Assembly: GCA_045565285.1 (NCBI GenBank)
Contig: JBJLFR010000006.1
Span: 1 to 32,073 of the forward strand
Length of the DNA: 32,073 bases
Reading direction: 5' to 3'
DNA from: CACIIZ01 sp045565285
GTDB lineage: Bacteria > Pseudomonadota > Alphaproteobacteria > Rhodobacterales > Rhodobacteraceae
The notes beneath the pieces were generated by a model. The model was not told the origin of the DNA. It saw only the letters and a program-made list of their open reading frames with translations, and did not search any database. Shown here piece by piece: positions 1 to 7,917 of the stretch (the stretch's first letter is position 1; every line of letters starts with the position of its first letter). The position numbers and the translations under genes were made by a program.

Positions 1-6
1 GAAAAA

Positions 7-489
7 ATGTTTTCTAAACCCAAATCTACAGATCTAAAAAAAGTTTCAGAAAATTCTTTAAATGAATTAAGAGATTCAAATATAGATGACAATTCAAATA
101 ATTTAGAAAATAATATCATTAAAAGAAATGAAAATTCACCCCCTTCCCTATTGTCATCTGATCTTTTTATTAAAGGTAATTTAACAACTACTGGTGATAT
201 TCAAATTGAAGGAGAAGTAGAAGGTAATATTAAAGCAAACCTTTTGACTATTGGAAAAGATGCAAAAATTAAAGGTGAAATAATTTCAGACGAACTTATT
301 GTAAATGGTTTCATTTCAGGAACAATAAGAGCAAAAAAAGTTACACTTACTTCTTCAGCCAAAGTCGAAGGTGATATTATTCATCTCAGTATTGCAATAG
401 AAACAGGTGCTCATTTTGAAGGTTCTATTGAAAAAACAGATAATCCACTAGTTAAATCTGACATTAAAAATAGTAGCTTAGTGAATTAA
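7..489 (+). CDS. Bactofilin family cytoskeletal protein (DUF583/PF04519)
   Basis: Bactofilins polymerise without nucleotide into membrane-associated filaments that localise cell-wall enzymes. The protein has 160 residues. About 45 polar, probably disordered residues come first, then a regular beta-helix-like core (about residues 50-145) of short repeats in which Gly, Val and Ile recur (for example IQIEGEVEGNI, AKIKGEIIS, AKVEGDIIH), then a short polar tail. Length and organisation match typical bactofilins. The ATG at position 7 is only six bases from the window edge, so the upstream context is unseen; in many alphaproteobacteria an M23 peptidase gene lies next to a bactofilin gene. It converges on prfB with a 17-bp gap. 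The family assignment is strong; the exact cellular role is inferred. Confidence 0.88.
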   Translation: MFSKPKSTDLKKVSENSLNELRDSNIDDNSNNLENNIIKRNENSPPSLLSSDLFIKGNLTTTGDIQIEGEVEGNIKANLLTIGKDAKIKGEIISDELIVNGFISGTIRAKKVTLTSSAKVEGDIIHLSIAIETGAHFEGSIEKTDNPLVKSDIKNSSLVN

Positions 490-506
490 TGAATTAATTT
501 TTACTT

Positions 507-1607
507 TTAGGTATCAGTAACTCTTTTTGCTAATGCCCCCAAAATGAATTTGTCAATTTTACCATCTAGAACACCTTGAGTATCAGAAGTCTCAATATTT
601 GTTCTTAGATCTTTAACCAATTGATAAGGTTGAAGCACATATGATCTAATTTGATTTCCCCATCCCGCATCTCCTTTAGAATCATGAGATTCTTGAATAT
701 TTTTATTCATTTTTTTTAACTCTAAATCAAATAGTCTTGATTTAATTGCCATCATACAATTAGCTCTATTCTGATGTTGTGATTTTTCTGAACTTGTAAC
801 TACTATACCTGTAGGAATATGAGTAATACGTACAGCAGAATCAGTTGTATTAACATGTTGTCCTCCTGCTCCTGAAGACCTAAATGTATCAACTCTTATT
901 TCGGAAGGATTTATTTCAATTTCAAAATTTTCATCAACAACAGGATAAATCCAAACTGAACAAAAAGAAGTATGTCTTCTAGAGGAACTATCAAATGGAG
1001 ATATTCTCACCAACCTATGGACACCACTCTCAACTTTTAACAATCCGTAAGCATTGACTCCTTTAATTTTATATGATGCGGATTTTATTCCGGCTTCATC
1101 ACCAGAATTTTGTGATAATAATTCTATTTTAAAACCTTTTCTTTCAGACCATCTTAGATACATCCTTGATATCATCATTGCCCAATCACAACTTTCTGTA
1201 CCCCCAGCACCTGCATTAATTTCTAAAAAAGTATCATTACCATCAACTTCACCATCCATTAAAGCTTCTTGTTCAGCATTTAATACAATTGATTTTAAAT
1301 TTAAAAGTTCATTTTCTGCTTCATTTTGTATTTCCAAATCATTTTCATCAATTGCTAACTTATAAAGATCAATATTTTCAAATAATTTTTGTTTGATATT
1401 TTCATAATTTGTTATAAATGATTCAATAGATTGTCTCTCTTTCATTATAATCTTAGCTTTTTCTAAATTATTCCAAAAATCTGCATCGCTCGTTTCGGAT
1501 TCTAGTTCTTCCAATCTGACTTTCAAATTACTGATATTTTTTTTTTCAGATAATAAATTTAGAGATTTTTCAATATTATTAATAATTTCTTGAACTTCAG
1601 CTTTCAT
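507..1607 (-). CDS. prfB: Peptide chain release factor 2 (RF2)
   Basis: RF2 recognises UGA and UAA stop codons and triggers peptidyl-tRNA hydrolysis on the ribosome. The protein has 366 residues, normal for the family. The codon-reading tripeptide SPF is at residues 203-205 and the catalytic GGQ loop at 248-250 (context SSGAGGQHVN). An N-terminal helical domain rich in Glu and Lys precedes them. The reading frame is continuous from the ATG: there is no in-frame TGA near codon 25, so the autoregulatory +1 frameshift known from E. coli is absent. It lies 40 bp downstream of the PBP1A-like gene on the same strand, the mrcA–prfB order common in alphaproteobacteria, so the two are probably cotranscribed. 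Confidence 0.97.
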   Translation of the reverse strand: MKAEVQEIINNIEKSLNLLSEKKNISNLKVRLEELESETSDADFWNNLEKAKIIMKERQSIESFITNYENIKQKLFENIDLYKLAIDENDLEIQNEAENELLNLKSIVLNAEQEALMDGEVDGNDTFLEINAGAGGTESCDWAMMISRMYLRWSERKGFKIELLSQNSGDEAGIKSASYKIKGVNAYGLLKVESGVHRLVRISPFDSSSRRHTSFCSVWIYPVVDENFEIEINPSEIRVDTFRSSGAGGQHVNTTDSAVRITHIPTGIVVTSSEKSQHQNRANCMMAIKSRLFDLELKKMNKNIQESHDSKGDAGWGNQIRSYVLQPYQLVKDLRTNIETSDTQGVLDGKIDKFILGALAKRVTDT

Positions 1608-1647
1608 AAAAGATCCATAAGATGATTGAGATAAATAAGTATATTTC

Positions 1648-3699
1648 TTAAAATAGTTTTTTTACAAGATTTAAACAAGAATTATGCAGTAAATTACTTT
1701 TAATTTTTTTGTTTGTACTTTCTTTATTAATAAAGCATCCAATTATTTTTGAATTGTCAAAACCAACAAACAAATCATAATTTTTTTGTTCATCAAAAGT
1801 ATTCCAACCATAAAAAATATCGTTATTTATTTGTTCTACAAAGTTTATAGCTGAAAATTTTTTTAAATTGAAAAATTCTAATATTTTTTCATTTTTGATA
1901 AGTGAATCTGTTAATTTTCCAGATGATAAAAAACTTAATTTTTCAAAATCTGATTTAATATAATTTGAATCAAAAATAATTTCTTTACTTCTAGATACTT
2001 GTTTTATTAATTTAGAATATGAATATAAATTCATATTTATCAATAATTTATAATAGTTAATTAAATCATATAAAGTTAAGTCAGTGTTAAAAGTAATTTT
2101 ATTATTTTCAATTAATAAATTATTTTTGTTGATATTAGTAAGAAATTTTAATCCTAAATCGCTTATGTGATTTTTATTAATTGTTATTATATTTGAGTTA
2201 TCTGTAATTGAATCAGAATATATTTCATCAAATATTTTTTTTTGTTTATCTAAATTTGAAAAAGAACCTTGTTTAGAAGCAGACAGTACATTTTGATCAA
2301 TCATAATAAAAAGAAGAAATGGGACTAAAGCTTTTTTAAAATTTTCTTTCCATTCAGTAACCATATTTATATTAGTAGTAAAATAGTTAAATCCTCCATT
2401 TAAAACTATTATTTCTTCTGTATCTCTATCTAAAATAATTAGTCCACCATCAAAAAAAGGTATTTGCTTATATTCTAAATGGCTTCCGTATTTATATTCT
2501 TCAAAATAAATCACATCACCAGTTGAAAAAAAAGGATATTTCTCATATGGAAATTGTAAGTTGATTAATTTTTCAGAATTTTTTATTTTTAGTAAAAAAT
2601 TGCCATCATCCTTTTTTGCTATAACTCCTAAATCCCAAGGAGTTTTATTTTTATTTTGATTTTTATCTTTAAAAAATATTTCCCAATCTTTTTTCTTATA
2701 ATTCTTAGTGTTAATATTAAAAATAGGTGGTTTAAAAATATTACTTTTTTTATCCAAAGTGATTAATTCACTTATTAATAAGTTTTTAGATTTTTTTTGG
2801 AGACCCAATTCTATACTTGTATTAATATTTAAACTACCATTAGATAAAAATGTATTACCAAATAAACTTAGAAATTCAGCTTTAATTTCATCAGCTAAAA
2901 AACCTTCAAGTAATTTATAATTTTTTTTAACTACCAAAATTGAATTAAAATTTGTAATTAAATCTTTTTTTACTTCTACATTTTTAATATTATTATCAAT
3001 GTATCCATTTTGGAACATTTCTTTTAATACAAAATTCCTTCTATTCGTTGCATTTGAAATTTTATTTTTTGGGCTATATTGTTCAGGAGATTTAGGTAAA
3101 GCTGCTAAAAATGCAGCTTCACCTGGTGTTAGTTCATTAAGATCTTTCGAAAAGTACGTTTTAGAGGCAGCAACTACTCCATAGGTATTTTCTCCAAGAT
3201 AAACTTCATTTAAATATATTTCTAAAATTTCATTTTTAGATAAAGCTTTTTCTAAACGTAATGCCAAAATTAATTCTTTTATTTTTCTTTCAAATGTTCT
3301 TTCTCCAGATAATAAAAAACCTTTTGTAATTTGTTGTGTTATAGTGGAAGCACCCCTTAATTTACCCTCTTTAATAAAACTTATAAAAGCTTTTAAATAT
3401 CCTAAAAGATCATAACCATTATGTTTAAAAAAATTTTTATCCTCAGCACTGATAAAAGCGTTTCTTATCAGAAAAGGTATTTTATCAATCTTTCTATATT
3501 CCCTTTTTTCATCAAAAAATAAGCCAAGTAAAGAATTATCTCTATCATAAATTTTTGATATTGTTTTTGGTTTATATTTTGTAATTTCTTCTATATCAGG
3601 TAAATTTTTACTATAGTGAATAAGTGTATAATAAAATAAAGTAAAAAAAATTAAAATTATTAAAATCAATGGGATAATTAATTTTTTTAATATAATCAT
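1648..3699 (-). CDS. mrcA: Penicillin-binding protein 1A-like: intact GT51 glycosyltransferase, degenerate transpeptidase
   Basis: Class A PBPs polymerise lipid II into glycan strands (GT51 domain) and cross-link the peptides (transpeptidase domain) on the periplasmic side of the inner membrane. The protein has 683 residues with an N-terminal membrane anchor (about 6-27). GT51 motifs are complete: ISAEDKNFF with Glu86, GASTITQQ at about 116-123, and RLEKALSKNEILEIYLNEVYLGENTYGV at about 148-174 in register. The C-terminal half still aligns with the PBP1A fold (GGLIILDRDTEEIIVLNGGFNY, 418-439; YDLFVGFDN, 641-649). However, the expected SxxK serine motif reads ENFK at 452-455, and no KTG motif precedes FVGFDN. 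The frame has no stop, so it is not an obvious pseudogene. It is expected to act as a glycosyltransferase, with cross-linking done by other PBPs. The family call is firm; loss of transpeptidase activity is inferred from the motifs. Confidence 0.85.
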   Translation of the reverse strand: MIILKKLIIPLILIILIFFTLFYYTLIHYSKNLPDIEEITKYKPKTISKIYDRDNSLLGLFFDEKREYRKIDKIPFLIRNAFISAEDKNFFKHNGYDLLGYLKAFISFIKEGKLRGASTITQQITKGFLLSGERTFERKIKELILALRLEKALSKNEILEIYLNEVYLGENTYGVVAASKTYFSKDLNELTPGEAAFLAALPKSPEQYSPKNKISNATNRRNFVLKEMFQNGYIDNNIKNVEVKKDLITNFNSILVVKKNYKLLEGFLADEIKAEFLSLFGNTFLSNGSLNINTSIELGLQKKSKNLLISELITLDKKSNIFKPPIFNINTKNYKKKDWEIFFKDKNQNKNKTPWDLGVIAKKDDGNFLLKIKNSEKLINLQFPYEKYPFFSTGDVIYFEEYKYGSHLEYKQIPFFDGGLIILDRDTEEIIVLNGGFNYFTTNINMVTEWKENFKKALVPFLLFIMIDQNVLSASKQGSFSNLDKQKKIFDEIYSDSITDNSNIITINKNHISDLGLKFLTNINKNNLLIENNKITFNTDLTLYDLINYYKLLINMNLYSYSKLIKQVSRSKEIIFDSNYIKSDFEKLSFLSSGKLTDSLIKNEKILEFFNLKKFSAINFVEQINNDIFYGWNTFDEQKNYDLFVGFDNSKIIGCFINKESTNKKIKSNLLHNSCLNLVKKLF

Positions 3700-3766
3700 T
3701 GTGCTTTTAAATATAACTAAGATGGCTAAAAATAATAATAAATGTATTTAAAAAATATTTTATAAT

Positions 3767-3794
3767 TTTATAATCTATAATTTGACATTGTAAA
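3767..3794 (-). promoter_or_regulatory. Candidate sigma-70 promoter for mrcA–prfB
   Basis: On the minus strand TTTACA (3789-3794) is followed by 16 bp and TATAAA (3767-3772), about 70 bp before the mrcA ATG. Such matches arise easily in AT-rich DNA, so support is modest. Confidence 0.35.
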
Positions 3795-3810
3795 TAAATT
3801 GATAATTAAT
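3782..3810 (+). promoter_or_regulatory. Candidate distal rne promoter
   Basis: A perfect TTGACA (3782-3787) is followed by 17 bp and ATTAAT (3805-3810), a four-of-six -10 match. Its -35 lies immediately beside the -35 of the opposite candidate promoter. A transcript from here would carry a leader of roughly 270 nt containing three hairpins before rne. Confidence 0.3.
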
Positions 3811-3860
3811 TATTATAAATATATAATACTTCAATAATATTATATTTAAAGGAATTCTCT

Positions 3861-3883
3861 AATTAACAATTATGTTGTTAATT
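3861..3883 (+). repeat. 9-bp inverted repeat in the rne upstream region
   Basis: AATTAACAA, a five-base loop TTATG and TTGTTAATT form a perfect 9-bp stem. Two further palindromes follow: AAAGTTT-A-AAACTTT (3887-3901) and ATCTGA-N5-TCAGAT (3911-3927). In enterobacteria, hairpins in the rne leader mediate autoregulation by RNase E; whether these do so is inference. The first could also be an operator for a dimeric regulator. Confidence 0.5.
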
Positions 3884-4083
3884 TTAAAAGTTTAAAACTT
3901 TATATTTAGCTATCTGATTTATTCAGATTAATTTTAACATTTGTTGTGATTGAATAAATAAATAATAATAAACATAAATTTTTATTTTTTGAATTGGTCA
4001 CATAGAAAAACTGGAATTATGATTTTATGTTTTTTCAAAAAATTTGCATAGATAAATCATGAAAATTTCACAGGTGGTATTTT

Positions 4084-6573
4084 ATGCAAAAAAAATTGCT
4101 AATAGACGCTTCTCATCAAGAAGAAACAAGAATTGTACTCTTAAATCATCAACAAGTTGAAGAATTTGATTTTGAGTCAATTAGTAAAAAACAAATAGCT
4201 GGAAATATATTTTTAGCAAAAGTAACTAGAGTTGAACCTTCTCTTCAGGCTGCATTTTTAGATTATGGTGGCAATAGGCATGGTTTTTTGGCCTTTTCTG
4301 AAATTCACCCTGATTATTACCAAATTCCAATAGCAGATAAGAAATTATTTTTAGAAGATACATATATCGATAATGAAGAAAAAAATGAGCATACTGAAAT
4401 AGATTTATTAAGTTCCGATTTTGAAAACTTTAATTCTGTAAAAAATGATGAATTTTATTCTAATGTAGAAGGATTTTCTACTGAAGATAAATATCAAGTT
4501 AATGACTTTAATAAAGATTTAAATAAAAATTTAACTTTATGGTCTGATATCAAAAAGGAATCTGCCATAACTCAAAAAGAGGAAATAGACCATAATTACC
4601 ATTTAAATTTCGATTTATTTGACGACATACATAAAACAAAAACTGTTCAGACCATAGATAGCCTAACTAAGGAAAGCAACCTAGGAAAACAAAAAAGACC
4701 TGTAATTAAAAATAAATATAAAATTCAAGAAGTAATTAAAGTAAGACAAGTTTTACTTATTCAAGTTGTTAAAGATGAGCGTGGAAATAAAGGAGCAGCA
4801 CTTACAACCTATATCTCACTAGCAGGTAGATATTGTGTTTTAATGCCTAATACTGCTCGTGGTGGTGGTATATCCCGAAAAATTACAAATATAGGTGATA
4901 GAAAAAAACTTAAAGAAACTGCTAATGAGTTTTCTATACCAGATAAAATGGGATTAATAATTCGAACTGCAGGTGCAAAAAAAACTAAATCAGAAATTAA
5001 AAAAGATTACGAATATCTTCTTAGACAGTGGAATCAAATCAGGAATCTTACTATAAAATCAATAGCCCCTTGCCCAATATATGAGGAAGGAAGCGTAATA
5101 AAGAGAACTATAAGAGATTTATATTCAAAAGAAATAAATGAAATAATGGTGGAAGGTGAAACCGGTTTTAACGAAGCCAAAGAATATATGAAAATGTTAA
5201 TGCCTACACACTCAAAAAAAATAAAACAATACACTAATAAAAAACCAATTTTTTCATTTTATGGAGTTGAAGATTATTTATCTGGAATGTTTAACCCTAC
5301 AGTACAACTAAAATCTGGAGGATATATTGTTATTGGCATAACGGAGGCCCTTGTAGCAATTGATGTTAATTCTGGCAAAGCTACAAAAGAAAGTGGAATT
5401 GAAGAAACAGCCTTAAGAACGAATCTTGAAGCAGCAGACGAAATTTCAAGACAGCTAAGGATGCGCGATCTTGCGGGTCTTATTGTTATTGACTTTATTG
5501 ATATGGATGAAAGAAAAAATAACAATTCGGTAGAAAAAAAAATAAGGGATAGCCTAAAAATTGATAGAGCTAGAATCCAAGTAGGTAAAATTTCTACTTT
5601 TGGTTTATTAGAAATGTCACGCCAGCGACTACGATACGGTATGATTGAAGCTACAACCAAGTTATGCGAAAATTGTCATGGTACTGGATTAACAAGATCT
5701 AGTGAAAACTTATCTCTTTCAATTTTAAGGAAATTAGATAATTTAGACTTCGATAAAAAAATCAATGAAATAAATGTAAAAGTACCAATTGACGTTGCAA
5801 ACTATATACTTAATCAAAAAAGAAGATACTTAGAAGAAATAGAGAAAGAATTAAAAACCAATATTTTTGTAATCTCTGATATAACTTTAATTAATCCTAA
5901 TTATGTAATTGAAACGAATAAAAATTCTAACAATAAAGAAGAAGATATAGCTTCATCAAATATAATTACAATGGATGGAGGTAATATAAATAATTTAACC
6001 GAAGATTTGAATAAATCTCTCTCCATTGATAACAATTCTCATAATAATGAAAATATCAAGGATACAAATTTTAAAAAACCAAAAAGACGTAGAAGAAAAA
6101 ATAGTAAATTCCGAAAATTTGATCATATAACTGAAGAAAAACAACCACATGAAAATTTAGAAAAATCAAAAGTATCTCCTACTAATCAAAAAGTAAGAAT
6201 AGAGGGAAATAAAAATAATGAAGATATTAAAAAACCAGCAGTAAAAGATACCAAAAAATCAGATATACACAATACAATAAAACCTGATCAAAGCCATAAA
6301 AATAAAAAAATAAAGAGTATTTCATCAGATTTGAATAATAAAAATTCTGATCCATTAGAAGAAAAAAACATTGCTGAAAAGAGAAAATCTGATTCAAACA
6401 ATGAATCAGTCAAAAAAACTTTAGAAAAGCCTATAAAAAAAAGAGTGGTTAAAAAAGTAAAAGAAGTATTAAATGAAAAGTATGAAGTTAGTGATCAAAA
6501 AAAATCTAATAATAACAAAACTAATTCTGAAAGCAAAACTTCTAAAAGTGGGTGGTGGTCAAGAAAAATATAA
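4084..6573 (+). CDS. rne: Ribonuclease E
   Basis: RNase E is the endonuclease that starts most mRNA decay, matures rRNA and tRNA, and scaffolds the degradosome. The protein has 829 residues. The N-terminal LLIDASHQEETRIVLL and the S1 region are clear. The S1 region is interrupted at about residues 88-210 by an acidic, Asn-rich insertion, as known in alphaproteobacterial RNase E. The DNase I-like catalytic domain carries metal-binding Asp427 (AIDVNSG) and Asp470 (VIDFIDM). The zinc-link is CENC at 528-531 (LCENCHGTG). From about residue 620 to the end the chain is Lys/Asn/Ser-rich and disordered, with an Arg patch (KRRRRK) and a terminal SGWWSRKI. The Gly-Trp-Trp tail resembles the polynucleotide-phosphorylase-binding motif of Caulobacter RNase E. 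A good Shine-Dalgarno (AGGTGG) supports the ATG start. Confidence 0.97.
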   Translation: MQKKLLIDASHQEETRIVLLNHQQVEEFDFESISKKQIAGNIFLAKVTRVEPSLQAAFLDYGGNRHGFLAFSEIHPDYYQIPIADKKLFLEDTYIDNEEKNEHTEIDLLSSDFENFNSVKNDEFYSNVEGFSTEDKYQVNDFNKDLNKNLTLWSDIKKESAITQKEEIDHNYHLNFDLFDDIHKTKTVQTIDSLTKESNLGKQKRPVIKNKYKIQEVIKVRQVLLIQVVKDERGNKGAALTTYISLAGRYCVLMPNTARGGGISRKITNIGDRKKLKETANEFSIPDKMGLIIRTAGAKKTKSEIKKDYEYLLRQWNQIRNLTIKSIAPCPIYEEGSVIKRTIRDLYSKEINEIMVEGETGFNEAKEYMKMLMPTHSKKIKQYTNKKPIFSFYGVEDYLSGMFNPTVQLKSGGYIVIGITEALVAIDVNSGKATKESGIEETALRTNLEAADEISRQLRMRDLAGLIVIDFIDMDERKNNNSVEKKIRDSLKIDRARIQVGKISTFGLLEMSRQRLRYGMIEATTKLCENCHGTGLTRSSENLSLSILRKLDNLDFDKKINEINVKVPIDVANYILNQKRRYLEEIEKELKTNIFVISDITLINPNYVIETNKNSNNKEEDIASSNIITMDGGNINNLTEDLNKSLSIDNNSHNNENIKDTNFKKPKRRRRKNSKFRKFDHITEEKQPHENLEKSKVSPTNQKVRIEGNKNNEDIKKPAVKDTKKSDIHNTIKPDQSHKNKKIKSISSDLNNKNSDPLEEKNIAEKRKSDSNNESVKKTLEKPIKKRVVKKVKEVLNEKYEVSDQKKSNNNKTNSESKTSKSGWWSRKI

Positions 6574-6616
6574 TTCTTCTAAAAATATTATATTCTTAAA
6601 TTAAAGGTTTTTAAAA

Positions 6617-7381
6617 TTGTTAAAAAATTACCAATATTTAATAAGTTTTTTTATTTTTATTATTTTGTCACCAGTACTTCATTCAAATGAATTTTCAGTT
6701 TTGATTGAAAAAGATACAGAAAAAACGGAATTAAATCGTTTAATCAAGAAATATATATTAGAGAATCCAGAAATAATAATTAAAGCAATTGAAATTTATC
6801 AAAAAAAACAAAATTTAAATGCTCTAGAAAATGAAAAAAAATTAATCAAAAGTTTTAGTTCTGAAATTTTTAATGATAAAAATTCTTATTTTTTTGGTGA
6901 TAAAAATAGCAAAATAACGATAGTTGAATTTATTGATTATAATTGTGGATACTGCAAAAAAAATCATAAAATTATTATGAAACTTCTTAATAATGAAAAT
7001 AAAATAAGATATATAATCAAAGAATTACCAATATTAGGTGAAAGTTCTTTATTAGCATCTAAAATTGCAATTTTGATTTATTTAACCGATGGAGCAGAGA
7101 CTTATAAAAAGTTTTTTAATTTTCTTATGAATCATAATAGTCAGTTAAACTTTGAAATTTTAAAATCATTTGCTAGAAAAGCAGGATCCTCAATAAAAAA
7201 TTTTGATACTCAAATAAATATAGAAAAAGTTAATTCTGTAATATTAAAAAATCTTAAATTAGCTGAAAAACTTTCTATTAATGGAACTCCTTCTTTTATA
7301 ATTGAGAATTCAATTATTCGAGGATTTATTTCTTTTGATCAACTGCAAGAAATTATTGATAATGTCAGAAAAAACCAGTAA
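6617..7381 (+). CDS. Periplasmic DsbA/Com1-like thioredoxin-fold disulfide oxidoreductase
   Basis: This is a periplasmic thiol-disulfide oxidoreductase of the DsbA/Com1-like type, probably forming or shuffling disulfides in exported proteins. The protein has 254 residues. An N-terminal hydrophobic stretch (about 7-22, ending near HSNEF) looks like a signal peptide. A helical N-terminal extension (about 35-85) is typical of Com1-like proteins. The redox motif is CGYC at 110-113 in FIDYNCGYCKK, and the cis-proline loop is GTPSF with Pro225. The start is TTG at 6617, preceded by AAAGG about ten bases upstream; no in-frame ATG would keep the signal sequence. It sits just upstream of accB, where alphaproteobacteria often have a DsbA-family gene followed by aroQ; aroQ is missing here. 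The exact substrate is unknown. Confidence 0.85.
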   Translation: MLKNYQYLISFFIFIILSPVLHSNEFSVLIEKDTEKTELNRLIKKYILENPEIIIKAIEIYQKKQNLNALENEKKLIKSFSSEIFNDKNSYFFGDKNSKITIVEFIDYNCGYCKKNHKIIMKLLNNENKIRYIIKELPILGESSLLASKIAILIYLTDGAETYKKFFNFLMNHNSQLNFEILKSFARKAGSSIKNFDTQINIEKVNSVILKNLKLAEKLSINGTPSFIIENSIIRGFISFDQLQEIIDNVRKNQ

Positions 7382-7420
7382 AAAAGTTTTTTATAAGGAA
7401 AAATTCTTCCAGAGGATTAT

Positions 7421-7912
7421 ATGAAAAATAAAAAATATGAAGAAGATATCCAACTTATGGAACAACTTGCTAACTTAGCAAATAAAAATAATCTTTCTGA
7501 AATTGAATTTAAAAAAAAATATAAAGAAGATAGTGAAATTTTTATTAAGGTTTCAACTGTATCAAATGCTATAATTACTACAAATTCTAAAGTTAATAAT
7601 GTTATTAATGAGCAAAATAAACCCATAGAAAAAGAACCTACCACTATTAATGAAGACATAAACGAATTAAAAAATCAACCAGGAATTGTATCATCTCCTA
7701 TGGTCGGTACTTTATTTCTTTCACCAGAACCTGGAGCAAACCCTTTTATAAAAATTGGACAAAATATAAATATTGGAGACACCCTTTTTATTATTGAAGC
7801 CATGAAAACTATGAACCAAATACCCTCTCCTAAATCAGGAAAAGTAAAAAGAATACTTATTGATGATGCTACCCCTGTAGAATTTGATAGTCCTCTTGTA
7901 ATAATTGAATAA
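7421..7912 (+). CDS. accB: Biotin carboxyl carrier protein of acetyl-CoA carboxylase
   Basis: BCCP carries the biotin that shuttles carboxyl groups between biotin carboxylase and carboxyltransferase in the first committed step of fatty-acid synthesis. The protein has 163 residues. The N-terminal segment and a Pro/Asn/Glu linker (about 50-85) precede the biotinyl domain (about 88-163). The biotin-accepting Lys is residue 129 in EAMKTMN. The domain has the extra thumb-like insertion of AccB-type carriers (SPEPGANPF, about 101-109). AGAGGA at 7411-7416 is a good ribosome-binding site for the ATG. accC starts five bases after the stop, so the two are cotranscribed in the standard accBC arrangement. 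Confidence 0.96.
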   Translation: MKNKKYEEDIQLMEQLANLANKNNLSEIEFKKKYKEDSEIFIKVSTVSNAIITTNSKVNNVINEQNKPIEKEPTTINEDINELKNQPGIVSSPMVGTLFLSPEPGANPFIKIGQNINIGDTLFIIEAMKTMNQIPSPKSGKVKRILIDDATPVEFDSPLVIIE

Positions 7913-7917
7913 TTATA

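Larger units (their letters stand above)
3700..4083. other. 384-bp divergent intergenic region between mrcA and rne
   Basis: This is the only gene-free stretch over 300 bp. It is extremely AT-rich and holds no credible ORF. In many alphaproteobacteria an N-acetylmuramoyl-L-alanine amidase gene lies between rne and mrcA; none is present here. It contains candidate divergent promoters at about 3767-3810, a second candidate rne promoter at 3994-4023 (TTGGTC, 18-bp spacer, TATGAT) and three short inverted repeats at 3861-3883, 3887-3901 and 3911-3927. The rne start has a clear Shine-Dalgarno sequence, AGGTGG at 4072-4077, six bases before the ATG. Confidence 0.6.

Noticed and set aside
1054..1365. 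103-aa ORF on the plus strand inside prfB
   Set aside because: Antisense to the RF2 coding region with no family features; a by-product of codon bias.
1507..1607. Possible programmed frameshift site in prfB
   Set aside because: The first 40 codons are open without an in-frame TGA, so the classical RF2 autoregulatory frameshift is absent.
4027..4062. 11-codon upstream ORF before rne (starts MFFQK)
   Set aside because: Very short, without a ribosome-binding site; expected by chance in AT-rich DNA.
5274..5660. 128-aa ORF on the minus strand inside rne
   Set aside because: It lies wholly opposite the most conserved part of rne, has no recognisable domain, and its Ser/Ile-rich composition is that of an antisense shadow.
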